NCBI GenBank assembly: GCA_021161995.1
Contig: JAGGZO010000026.1
Coordinates: forward strand, 1 to 6,618
Origin: Candidatus Aenigmatarchaeota archaeon
GTDB lineage: Archaea; Aenigmatarchaeota; Aenigmatarchaeia; CG10238-14; SpSt-28
DNA: 6,618 bases
Direction: 5' to 3'
The position numbers and the translations under genes are program-made. Shown here piece by piece: positions 1 through 5,429 of the stretch; within the stretch, counting starts at the first letter, position 1, and each line of letters opens with the position of its first letter. The notes under the pieces were generated by a model. It was not told where the DNA came from, did not search any database, and was given only the letters and a program-made list of their open reading frames with translations.

Positions 1-64
1 CCGTAATATATATATGAGATTTCTTTTTATATTTTTTTGATGTAAAATATTGAGAAATTTCCAT
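1..64 (-). CDS. Possible N-terminus of a gene running off the left edge
   Basis: An ATG at 64 opens a minus-strand frame that stays open for 21 codons to the window edge. The peptide begins MEISQYFTSKK and is rich in lysine and tyrosine. A TATA-like stretch (plus-strand gatatattt, 94-102) lies about 34 bases upstream on the minus strand, which would suit a short leader. The DNA is so AT-rich that such a frame can easily occur by chance, and no ribosome site is visible. No function can be suggested. Confidence 0.18.
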   Translation of the reverse strand, partial: MEISQYFTSKKYKKKSHIYIT

Positions 65-171
65 GAATTTTAAAAAATTAAAAAAGTGAAAAAGATATAT
101 TTCTCTAATTATATTTGGGAATAATAATGAGGATGAGTTGATTTTCAGTTTTTATCGGTCTTCTAGTTTTA

Positions 172-324
172 TTATCTGTATTTAAAATCAGCTTTGTCAA
201 GGTTTCTCCTAATAATATATTTTCTAAGAAACATCCTTTCTCCCATGAACATGCAAAACATAACGCAACATGTCTCGTTTAATTCCTCCATTTTAACCTT
301 TAACTTCAGAACAATTGCAGTCAT
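172..324 (-). CDS. Possible 50-residue Cys/Met-rich small protein
   Basis: An uninterrupted minus-strand frame runs from ATG (324) to TAA (172-174), with an in-frame stop shortly upstream of the ATG, so it is a complete 50-codon frame. The N-terminal third resembles an amphipathic segment (MTAIVLKLKVKMEEL). The centre is unusually rich in cysteine and methionine (TCCVMFCMFMGERMF, about residues 18-32). The C-terminus is basic (RKYIIRRN). A second start at M12 (ATGGAGGAA) is possible. It lies about 100 bases downstream of the methyltransferase stop, in the same orientation, but past a T-rich probable terminator. It has no clear TATA box or ribosome site. It could be a genuine small protein, the remnant of a larger gene, or chance. 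I recognise no family. Confidence 0.3.
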   Translation of the reverse strand: MTAIVLKLKVKMEELNETCCVMFCMFMGERMFLRKYIIRRNLDKADFKYR

Positions 325-360
325 GCTCGTATGATCTTAGGAACAATGATAGACCTTTTC

Positions 361-420
361 TAATTACAAAAAAGAATAAAAGGAAGATTAAGGAGAAAAT
401 AAAGGAAGGTGAAAAACTGA
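361..420 (-). terminator. T-rich termination region of the R-M operon
   Basis: Read on the minus strand, the bases just after the methyltransferase stop are pyrimidine-rich with several T runs, the longest six T at 373-368, and others near 417-413 and 397-380. Archaeal RNA polymerase commonly terminates at such T-rich non-template tracts without needing a stem-loop, and no strong stem is seen here. The assignment rests on position and composition only. Confidence 0.4.
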
Positions 421-427
421 AGAGAAT

Positions 428-2455
428 TTAGCCTCTTTCCTTTAACATTATAAGTTTGACATATTTTTGTGGAGAGATGTACAATTTTTTAAAGTAGTGA
501 ATAAGATCTATATCAGTTAATCCTTCGATAAAATCTCCTGGATTCTTACCTTTTATTGAGGTTTTTACTGTTTGAAATTTTAATGCTGTCCTCTCCAATA
601 CGTTTAGTAAGTTATTCTTCGCTCCAAAAATTTCCTTAAGAAGAGGTATATCTTCTGGAATTGGCGCTGACCCGCCAAAGTCTTTTCTAAACCAATGCCC
701 AACAGTATGTTTGTATGACTTAGGAAATTTGTTAATTATATCTTGAATGCTTAAACCCTTATGTTTTCTTAAAATTGTAAGATACTGTGCTATTGTTGGT
801 TGATCTACTCTATAAAGCCTCATTTTTGTGAAGTATTCACCAAGCATAAGTTTTCTAGCACCAGGAGATGCTCCCCAATTTATTCTCTCCAACTCTACAA
901 ACTTGCTTTTTGTTTTCTTTCTTCTTTCTTCAAAATCTTCTATCTTGATTACTTCACCTACGTTGTAATTTACATTTTCTAATTTTTTAATTACCTCAAT
1001 AATTTCTTTTGGCTCTTCTATCGTAGGTATAGTCTCGATACTTATCCACAATGTAGTTCCACAAGAAGGACATATATTTTCACCAACAGGATCATAAGGT
1101 TCTTCTAATTTACTTCCACATTTAGGGCATTTGAATACTAAACCTTCCATTACAAATTCGTCTTCCTCAGGATGAAGAACAAATTCTACAGACGCATATC
1201 CATCCCATTGAACAACAACTATTTTGGAAAAACCATCCTCATATCTTTCAATAACTTTGACTATTCTTCCTTCTTTCGTTTTTTTCCCAGAGATATCTCT
1301 AACTTTTACACCTATGAAATCTTCATTCCACCAATTTCTATTTTCTTTAGTTTTTGGTCTTATCCTAACACGATCAAGATAGAATTTATATTCTACTCTT
1401 GTACTATCTTTTGCAAACATAAAAACAGGATACCATTTTTTTCCATTTGAGACAACTAACATGTTTCTCAAAACATATCCTTCATAAAAGATCGAGTGAA
1501 TATAATACAAGCCGTAAATACTCCAGTTTTTAACTCCAAAGAAATAGAGGGCATCTTCTCTATGGAATTTTTTGAATTTTTCTGTTGTAATGCCTTTCAA
1601 TGCGGAAAGAAATTCATGTGTTGTGTTAGCAATAAAAACCTCTCCATGTTTGTCTGCGAGTATTTCTTTAGGCTCTATGTTTTTAGGCAATTTTTCCTCT
1701 TTTACGGATTTCCATTTATAAGGTACATCATCAACTTTTTTTATGTCTTTTATACTAGCTCTTTTTCTGATTATGTCGATGAATATATCTCCCTTTTCTA
1801 TCATGATGGAGTAAACTTTTTTGGGAAATAGTCTGCTTCTGATTTTTTTCACAACAACAGCAACAGTTCCTGTCCCAGCAAAAGGATCAAGTACCGTATC
1901 TCCATCACTTAGGTTTGTCCTGTTCAACATTTCTTCAACTAACTTTTCTGGAAATACTGCAGTATGTTTCCATGGAGTTTGCTGTAACGGAATCTTGACA
2001 ACATTTCCTAAACCTTTTTTGTAAATATTGTTTTTACTTTTAGCAAATATTAGCACAGGTTCATAAGTATTTGTAAATCTGTCTTTTACAGAAGAAGGCA
2101 TGTGATTCGGTTTATACCAAATTATAATATCTTCTAGATACCAACCATCTTTTATCATGTGATAAGCCAATCTGTAAGGAATTTGCAAAAGATGGGATTT
2201 TCCGTATCTATGAAGATATTTATCACCAACATTTAGAAAGAACACACCATCATCACGCATTTTTTGTTTTAGCTTGTTAAATACAACAACTAATTTTCCT
2301 ATATATTCCTCAGAAGTATTTTCCTGTCCAATTTGTCCTTCAAATCCGTAGTCTCTTTGTTTCCAGTAGGGTGGCGAAGTAATAGCCACAGTTATTGAGT
2401 CTTCATCAAGCTGATCTAAGCAGGCATATACATCTCCATGTAAAATAACATCCAT
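428..2455 (-). CDS. Beta-class DNA methyltransferase, probably N4-cytosine, with zinc ribbon and C-terminal DNA-binding extension
   Basis: This enzyme should transfer a methyl group from S-adenosylmethionine to a base within the recognition site of the neighbouring endonuclease, protecting host DNA. Visible motifs: TSPPYW at 26-31 (catalytic motif IV; the (S/T)SPPY form is typical of N4-cytosine enzymes), DRFTNTYEPVLIFAK at 125-139 (family motif), and DPFAGTG at 190-196 (motif I, SAM binding). The order IV before I is the beta class. These enzymes are usually about 300 residues; this one has 675. Residues ~235-440 are an unrecognised region, C443/C446/C462/C465 form a CxxC-x15-CxxC zinc ribbon, and ~525-615 hold a helical segment with KHTVGHWFRKDFGGS (582-596), a pattern I associate with C-terminal regions of N4-cytosine methyltransferases. 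The ATG follows the endonuclease stop by 2 bases and has a GAGGT site. The recognition sequence cannot be read from the protein. An N6-adenine specificity is less likely but not excluded. Confidence 0.9.
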   Translation of the reverse strand: MDVILHGDVYACLDQLDEDSITVAITSPPYWKQRDYGFEGQIGQENTSEEYIGKLVVVFNKLKQKMRDDGVFFLNVGDKYLHRYGKSHLLQIPYRLAYHMIKDGWYLEDIIIWYKPNHMPSSVKDRFTNTYEPVLIFAKSKNNIYKKGLGNVVKIPLQQTPWKHTAVFPEKLVEEMLNRTNLSDGDTVLDPFAGTGTVAVVVKKIRSRLFPKKVYSIMIEKGDIFIDIIRKRASIKDIKKVDDVPYKWKSVKEEKLPKNIEPKEILADKHGEVFIANTTHEFLSALKGITTEKFKKFHREDALYFFGVKNWSIYGLYYIHSIFYEGYVLRNMLVVSNGKKWYPVFMFAKDSTRVEYKFYLDRVRIRPKTKENRNWWNEDFIGVKVRDISGKKTKEGRIVKVIERYEDGFSKIVVVQWDGYASVEFVLHPEEDEFVMEGLVFKCPKCGSKLEEPYDPVGENICPSCGTTLWISIETIPTIEEPKEIIEVIKKLENVNYNVGEVIKIEDFEERRKKTKSKFVELERINWGASPGARKLMLGEYFTKMRLYRVDQPTIAQYLTILRKHKGLSIQDIINKFPKSYKHTVGHWFRKDFGGSAPIPEDIPLLKEIFGAKNNLLNVLERTALKFQTVKTSIKGKNPGDFIEGLTDIDLIHYFKKLYISPQKYVKLIMLKERG

Positions 2456-2457
2456 TT

Positions 2458-3594
2458 TTACAACCTCTTTAGTCGATAGTCAAGAACTAAAATTTTGTCA
2501 AAGTACTTCCTTAGTTCACTAAGATACTCCTTATTAACATCAAGGAAAAGAACCCTTGGGGATACTTCACCAGTTTTTTCCTTGATAATCTCAAAAATAC
2601 CATCTTCGTAATGATATCTTGCGGATTTAGAATAATTTTTACCACTTACAAATTTATTAAGATATTTTTCTTTTAGCAAACCATTAGGTATTGCTATAGC
2701 AATTATAGCTATTGGTTTAACATCTCTTTCACGTAATTTATTTGTGAATTCCTTTAGTTTCTCGGAAAAGGTTTCTATGATTTTCATATCTTCTAAATTG
2801 ATATCTAAGCTTTTTAGTAATGCCTCTCTTTCCTGTTCATGAATAAATATTCCTCGAATAACACTTTCCGCGATTAGTTCTTCACGCATGTATCTTGATT
2901 GTTTAGGCTTTTTCTTCAGAATTTGCTCTGCTTTCTTTTCGTTTACCCTTAATAGTTTTACCAGTATAGGTATCAGAACATTCCTTACTCTGTCTCTAAA
3001 AAACTCGAACAATTTTGTGTAGTCTTGTCTTATTTCTCTCACTAAATCGCTGTAAGACGGGTAGATAAATAGAAGTCCATAGGTAAGGATTAATTTTATT
3101 CTTCCATCTGGAAATTTATAAAAGGGCGGAATTGTAGGATAGACAAAAAATGGATCTGGTAAAAAATTTCTATTGATACGTAACTTAGCTATATGTGTCA
3201 TTTGATTGATACCTATGTTTATAGTTTTTCTGAAATCAGATGGATTATCGAGATTAGCAGTTTTTATATCAATACTTAGAATGTGTTTTTCATTTTCGAG
3301 GGTTAAGTCTGCAGAGTATCCTAAAGGTAGAAGTTTGTAACCTTCCTTTTCTAATTTGTGAGTTAAGATATGAATAGCATATTTTTCAATTATTTCTGAA
3401 AATGGATTGTATGATTTATCCTGTTTACTTGCCATTATCGTTGGAAGAATTATTTTATCTAAGTAACCTAGGCTTCTATCAACAGAAGTGCTAAATTCGT
3501 CCAGTGAGTTTTTGAACAGCCAACCAAATTTAAATAAAATTTCTTTTTCAATTTTTTCGATCTTAACTATGTCTAAAATATCTTGTGAAGTCAT
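2458..3594 (-). CDS. Probable Type II restriction endonuclease, PD-(D/E)XK type
   Basis: A 378-residue cytoplasmic protein with no signal peptide or clear membrane segment. The likely active site lies in the first third: a helix with E70 (NPFSEIIEKYAIHIL, 63-77), then D96 in a beta strand (YSADLTL), and D109-I-K111 in the next strand (ILSIDIKTA). This fits the E ... D-x12-D-x-K arrangement of PD-(D/E)XK nucleases, which cut DNA with bound Mg2+. The following segment, DFRKTINIGINQMTHI (120-135), may belong to the DNA-facing part. The C-terminal two thirds are helical and lysine-rich with no motif I recognise. The start is well fixed: ATG at 3594 has a strong GGAGGGAG ribosome site and overlaps the upstream stop as ATGA. 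The 2-base gap to the methyltransferase is the main reason to call it a restriction enzyme. Cleavage site and cut position are unknown. Confidence 0.75.
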   Translation of the reverse strand: MTSQDILDIVKIEKIEKEILFKFGWLFKNSLDEFSTSVDRSLGYLDKIILPTIMASKQDKSYNPFSEIIEKYAIHILTHKLEKEGYKLLPLGYSADLTLENEKHILSIDIKTANLDNPSDFRKTINIGINQMTHIAKLRINRNFLPDPFFVYPTIPPFYKFPDGRIKLILTYGLLFIYPSYSDLVREIRQDYTKLFEFFRDRVRNVLIPILVKLLRVNEKKAEQILKKKPKQSRYMREELIAESVIRGIFIHEQEREALLKSLDINLEDMKIIETFSEKLKEFTNKLRERDVKPIAIIAIAIPNGLLKEKYLNKFVSGKNYSKSARYHYEDGIFEIIKEKTGEVSPRVLFLDVNKEYLSELRKYFDKILVLDYRLKRL

Positions 3595-3998
3595 TTTCTC
3601 CCTCCTCTTAACTCATCTTCAATCTCAAACTTTTCATGTAAACATTTGATTCCCCCTTTCAACAGTCCATCTAGGAATTCTTTAATTGTTATTTGTTGTC
3701 CAGCTCTTGCTTGCGGATAAAATGTTATTGGTTTATCGTTTCCGAAAACAACAAGTTGTGGATAAAGAGATTTTGATTTTCTCGTCTGCTTTATTCTTAT
3801 CCTCTTAGCAACAGATAATCCCCAAAGAATTTTTGATTTCAAAGCTTCTTCTCCATCTTCATCAATAACAAACTTCTTTACATTTATCTTAAGGGAATTC
3901 TTTACTTTTTTCAATAATTCCTCTACTTCTTTAACGTCTCGTGTATCTTCTAAAGCACGAGGAACATAAAACTCCAATTTGAGCATCTTAAACACCAT
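3591..3998 (-). CDS. Small thioredoxin-fold-like protein lacking the CxxC, first gene of the R-M operon
   Basis: A 135-residue protein of unknown function. The predicted strand/helix order matches a thioredoxin fold: strand LEFYVP (8-13), helix 22-36, strand VKKFVID (40-46), long helix ~49-70, strand SLYPQLVVFGN (77-87) where P80 sits at the usual cis-proline position, strand PITFYPQ (90-96), and helix TIKEFLDGLL (104-113). The redox CxxC expected just after the first strand is absent (VPRALEDTRD instead); the only cysteine is C119 near the tail. If the fold is right, a redox role is unlikely, and a binding, chaperone or regulatory role is more plausible. It overlaps the endonuclease gene by 4 bases, so the two are co-translated. 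ATG 3998 lies about 26 bases after a TATA box, suggesting a leaderless start; M5 (3986) is the alternative. It is not a typical controller protein, since no helix-turn-helix is seen. The fold is my inference from sequence pattern only. Confidence 0.8.
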   Translation of the reverse strand: MVFKMLKLEFYVPRALEDTRDVKEVEELLKKVKNSLKINVKKFVIDEDGEEALKSKILWGLSVAKRIRIKQTRKSKSLYPQLVVFGNDKPITFYPQARAGQQITIKEFLDGLLKGGIKCLHEKFEIEDELRGGRK

Positions 3999-4018
3999 AA
4001 TAAAGTATATGTTTAAAG

Positions 4019-4030
4019 TTTTTAAAGCTT
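4019..4030 (-). promoter_or_regulatory. TATA/BRE promoter of the R-M operon
   Basis: Minus-strand sequence AAGCTTTAAAAA fits an archaeal BRE plus TATA element. Its centre (about 4024) is 26 bases from the ATG at 3998, so transcription should start at or next to the start codon. A second AT-rich box, ACTTTAAAC (4018-4011), would instead place the transcript start near the alternative ATG at 3986. The 11-base core AGCTTTAAAAA recurs at 4258-4248. Confidence 0.5.
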
Positions 4031-4036
4031 ACTGTT

Positions 4037-4127
4037 CCCTACTACCCCACCCCACCATACCAACAATAAGTTAACAGAAGCCATGTGAAGATTCTGTTGA
4101 TTCTTGGGGTGTTACGTTTGTGGTAGG
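4037..4127. repeat. Imperfect inverted repeat with a perfect 7-bp core
   Basis: AACAGAA (4073-4079) and TTCTGTT (4092-4098) are perfect complements around a 12-base loop. Further out, CCAA (4060-4063) can pair with TTGG (4103-4106), and C-rich CCTACTACCCCACCCC (from 4038) is roughly complementary to GGGGTG...GTGGTAGG (4106-4127), with mismatches and unequal spacing. It lies just upstream of the R-M promoter in untranslated DNA. It could be an operator, an RNA hairpin or the trace of an element end. Its GC content stands out from the AT-rich surroundings. Confidence 0.4.
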
Positions 4128-4149
4128 ATTATAACTCCAAATAAGAAAA

Positions 4150-4177
4150 AATAAAAAAGAAAATCAACTTTTTTATT
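4150..4177. repeat. Perfect 10-bp inverted repeat, AT-rich hairpin
   Basis: AATAAAAAAG (4150-4159) and CTTTTTTATT (4168-4177) are exact reverse complements separated by 8 bases. The stem has a single G-C pair, so an RNA hairpin would be weak. The T run on either strand could slow or stop RNA polymerase. It lies in the divergent region between two promoters and serves no obvious gene end. Confidence 0.4.
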
Positions 4178-4247
4178 CCATACCTTATTATGATGTAGAT
4201 TTGGAATATCTTGTATAGATCTTCATCAATCATGAAGCATGTTTTTA

Positions 4248-4276
4248 TTTTTAAAGCTCAAGCTTAATTTTATAAT
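4248..4276. promoter_or_regulatory. Back-to-back promoter elements with a central dyad
   Basis: Two TATA-like elements face away from each other. On the plus strand, AGCTTAATTTTATAAT ends at 4276; its TATA centre near 4272 predicts a transcript start near 4298, about 21 bases before gene A. On the minus strand, AGCTTTAAAAATA (from 4258) predicts a start near 4226 but no convincing gene follows there, so it may give a leader or a small RNA upstream of the R-M operon. Between them, TTAAAGCTCAAGCTTAA (4251-4267) is a near-perfect dyad that a symmetric regulator could bind while covering both promoters. Confidence 0.4.
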
Positions 4277-4297
4277 GGTTGAGCGTATTTGCGTTTA

Positions 4298-4312
4298 CTC
4301 TATTTATTGGGG
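4298..4312 (+). promoter_or_regulatory. Leader motif of gene A (shared motif, copy 1)
   Basis: CTCTATTTATTGGGG ends 6 bases before the TTG start at 4319. It is the first of four copies of the leader TCTATTTWWTGGG found before genes A, B, C and D. The G run can pair loosely with the CCUCC end of archaeal 16S rRNA through a G-U pair, so it may act as a non-standard ribosome site. Confidence 0.5.
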
Positions 4313-4318
4313 TTTAAT

Positions 4319-4555
4319 TTGACTGCTAGACATAAGTTTAGATGGGCTATAATTCATATTTCCAGCGGTATTGTTGCTAGTAGATTTTATACTAAGAGAA
4401 ATGCTTTGAAGGCCTGGAGAAATCTTCCCTTAGAGGCTAGGGACCTATTTGAAGTTGTCTCGATTAATGATCCAAGAGTGAAGAAGTATTATGAGAAAGT
4501 TAACATTGAAAGGAAAAAGTGTGGTTTGAGACCTTTAAATCCATTTTACTCTTAA
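4319..4555 (+). CDS. Gene A: small basic protein of unknown function, TTG start
   Basis: A 78-residue protein beginning MTARHKFRWAI. It seems to consist of two short strands (RWAIIHISSG, IVASRFYTK), a helix (KRNALKAWRNLP, 26-37), a short strand (FEVVSI) and a basic C-terminal helix. It is rich in lysine and arginine, has a single cysteine (C68), no membrane segment and no motif I recognise. The frame also opens at an earlier TTG (4289), but that lies upstream of the predicted transcript start near 4298 and gives an unlikely hydrophobic MRLLYLLG leader. TTG 4319 is preceded by the shared leader motif at the same spacing as in genes B and D. It is the first gene of the plus-strand run and diverges from the R-M operon. 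A nucleic-acid-binding role is possible from its charge, but this is a guess. Confidence 0.65.
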   Translation: MTARHKFRWAIIHISSGIVASRFYTKRNALKAWRNLPLEARDLFEVVSINDPRVKKYYEKVNIERKKCGLRPLNPFYS

Positions 4556-4577
4556 TAACTTTGTTTGACATTGTTAC

Positions 4578-4600
4578 CAATATTTATTCTATTTAATGGG
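4578..4600 (+). promoter_or_regulatory. TATA box and leader motif of gene B (shared motif, copy 2)
   Basis: CAATATTTAT (4578-4587) is a TATA-like element centred near 4584, so transcription would start at about 4608-4612, at the ATG of gene B. TCTATTTAATGGG (4588-4600) follows directly and ends 7 bases before that ATG. The pair CCAATATTT...TTCTATTT is repeated almost exactly before gene D. Confidence 0.5.
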
Positions 4601-4607
4601 TTTATTT

Positions 4608-4974
4608 ATGAGCCATCCTGTAATTTCAATTGAAAAGTTGAAGAGGCAGCCTGGCTATCGCTTTGATAGAGGTGTAATCTATACTAATCAGGTATGTTTA
4701 TGTTCGTGCTGGCGGATTTTCTATAAAAGTTTCCAATAGAAAGGTCTCAGGTGAAAAGTGTTTTGCATGTGGTAAACCAATTAACGGTTTAGCTGTTGTT
4801 GTGGAGAGTAGAGAGCTTTATGAGAGGCGGCCTTTGAAAGGCAGATCTTATGGATTCAGCCAGTATGGCTATGTTTGGATTGAAGAGAAACTCTACTATC
4901 ATCCATCATGCTACTATACGCCGAACCAAAAAGATGCAAAGTCTAGGTCGCTTTCAGAGTACTTCTCTATTTAA
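4608..4974 (+). pseudogene. Gene B: small zinc-finger protein split by a frameshift
   Basis: The ATG at 4608 opens a frame (MSHPVISIEKLKRQPGYRF...) that ends at TAG 4737-4739 after 43 codons. The frame starting around 4693 continues as YVYVRAGGFSIKVSNRK and reads through to TAA 4972-4974. This second frame has no ATG, GTG or TTG before its first cysteine, so it cannot easily start by itself. Joining the frames between 4678 and 4736, for example by skipping one base after CAG at 4691, gives a protein of about 121 residues. It carries CFAC followed 43 residues later by HPSC, a CxxC-x43-HxxC pattern of a treble-clef or PARP-like zinc finger. The Zn ligands all lie after the break. A single-base indel, a sequencing error or programmed +1 frameshifting could explain it; the last is least likely without homologs. 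The stop overlaps the leader of gene C. An earlier in-frame ATG (4596) lies inside the leader motif and is disfavoured. Confidence 0.65.
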
Positions 4975-4978
4975 TGGG
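4966..4978 (+). promoter_or_regulatory. Leader motif of gene C (shared motif, copy 3)
   Basis: TCTATTTAATGGG matches the gene B copy exactly over 13 bases, although here it is built from the last codons and TAA of gene B. No TATA box lies at the right distance, so gene C is probably co-transcribed with B. A motif conserved at this place despite coding constraint points to translation rather than promotion. Confidence 0.5.
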
Positions 4979-4986
4979 TAATGACT

Positions 4987-5376
4987 ATGAGTAGAAAGTC
5001 TGCGGATAGAATGGTTTTAGCTTTAATTAATAGGGATTACTGGCTTAGCGGTAGAGCTGAGGCTGGTGAAGGGGATCCTCTAGCTGGGGTTGAGAATAAT
5101 GAAATGCTTAACAAAGTTACTGTGGCTAGAACTGCTCGTGAACTATGGAAGTATATTGAGAATTATGCTGGAACCTTTAAGTACAAGAACTTTTATTTTG
5201 CTAATCATCCTGCTTACGGCTGCTTCGTCTATGTTGTTAAGGGAGGCAGAGCAAAACAATTTGAACATATAAGCTTCAGTAGGTTTGAAAGCTTCAGAAG
5301 ATGGCTGAATAAGATGATGAGGATTTATAGGAAAACTAGAAGTGTTGATGATTTCGTTGAAACCTACTTTGCATAA
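4987..5376 (+). CDS. Gene C: 129-residue protein of unknown function
   Basis: Starts MSRKSADRMVLALINRDYW. The middle is rich in aromatic residues (YKNFYFANHPAYGCFVYVV, about 62-80), suggesting a small mixed alpha/beta domain. The C-terminal part is helical and basic (RFESFRRWLNKMMRIYRKTR) and ends in an acidic tail. Only one cysteine and no catalytic motif, signal peptide or membrane segment are visible. A helical N-terminus followed by basic helices would suit DNA or RNA binding, but I recognise no family. The frame could start at ATG 4981, two codons earlier, but ATG 4987 lies 8 bases after the shared leader motif, like the other genes, whereas 4981 would be only 2 bases after it. It follows gene B by 12 bases and is likely in the same transcript. 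Confidence 0.75.
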   Translation: MSRKSADRMVLALINRDYWLSGRAEAGEGDPLAGVENNEMLNKVTVARTARELWKYIENYAGTFKYKNFYFANHPAYGCFVYVVKGGRAKQFEHISFSRFESFRRWLNKMMRIYRKTRSVDDFVETYFA

Positions 5377-5388
5377 ACTGCTCCTCCT

Positions 5389-5422
5389 CCAATATTTTTA
5401 TGTTATTCTATTTTTTGGGGGG
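5389..5422 (+). promoter_or_regulatory. TATA box and leader motif of gene D (shared motif, copy 4)
   Basis: CCAATATTTTTATG (5389-5402) is a TATA-like element centred near 5397, predicting a transcript start near 5423. TCTATTTTTTGGGGGG (5407-5422) then ends 7 bases before the TTG start of gene D. GGGGG can pair with CCUCC of 16S rRNA using one G-U pair. The whole block parallels the one before gene B, with 5 extra bases between TATA box and motif. Confidence 0.5.
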
Positions 5423-5429
5423 AATTATT

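Noticed and set aside
102..141. TCTAATTATATTTGGG before an ATG at 127, resembling the shared leader
   Set aside because: The match is loose and the ATG is followed by a stop after four codons.
120..150. Possible C/D-box guide RNA around ATGAGGATGAG and TTCAG
   Set aside because: The box sequences do not fit and no paired C'/D' boxes are present.
800..2024. Several plus-strand open frames of 60-111 codons inside the methyltransferase gene
   Set aside because: They lie opposite a clear coding frame with recognisable motifs and are rich in Phe, Ser and Tyr, as expected for antisense shadows.
4129..4233. Minus-strand frame of 34 codons (MIDEDLYKIFQ...) with a hydrophobic end
   Set aside because: The matching TATA box predicts a transcript start near 4226, past its ATG, and the frame runs through poly-A/T repeats; chance is more likely.
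4289..4318. TTG at 4289 as the start of gene A
   Set aside because: It precedes the predicted transcript start near 4298 and bypasses the shared leader motif.
5400..5429. ATG at 5400 as the start of gene D
   Set aside because: It falls in the TATA box; TTG 5430 gives MAKRK and the leader spacing of the sister genes.
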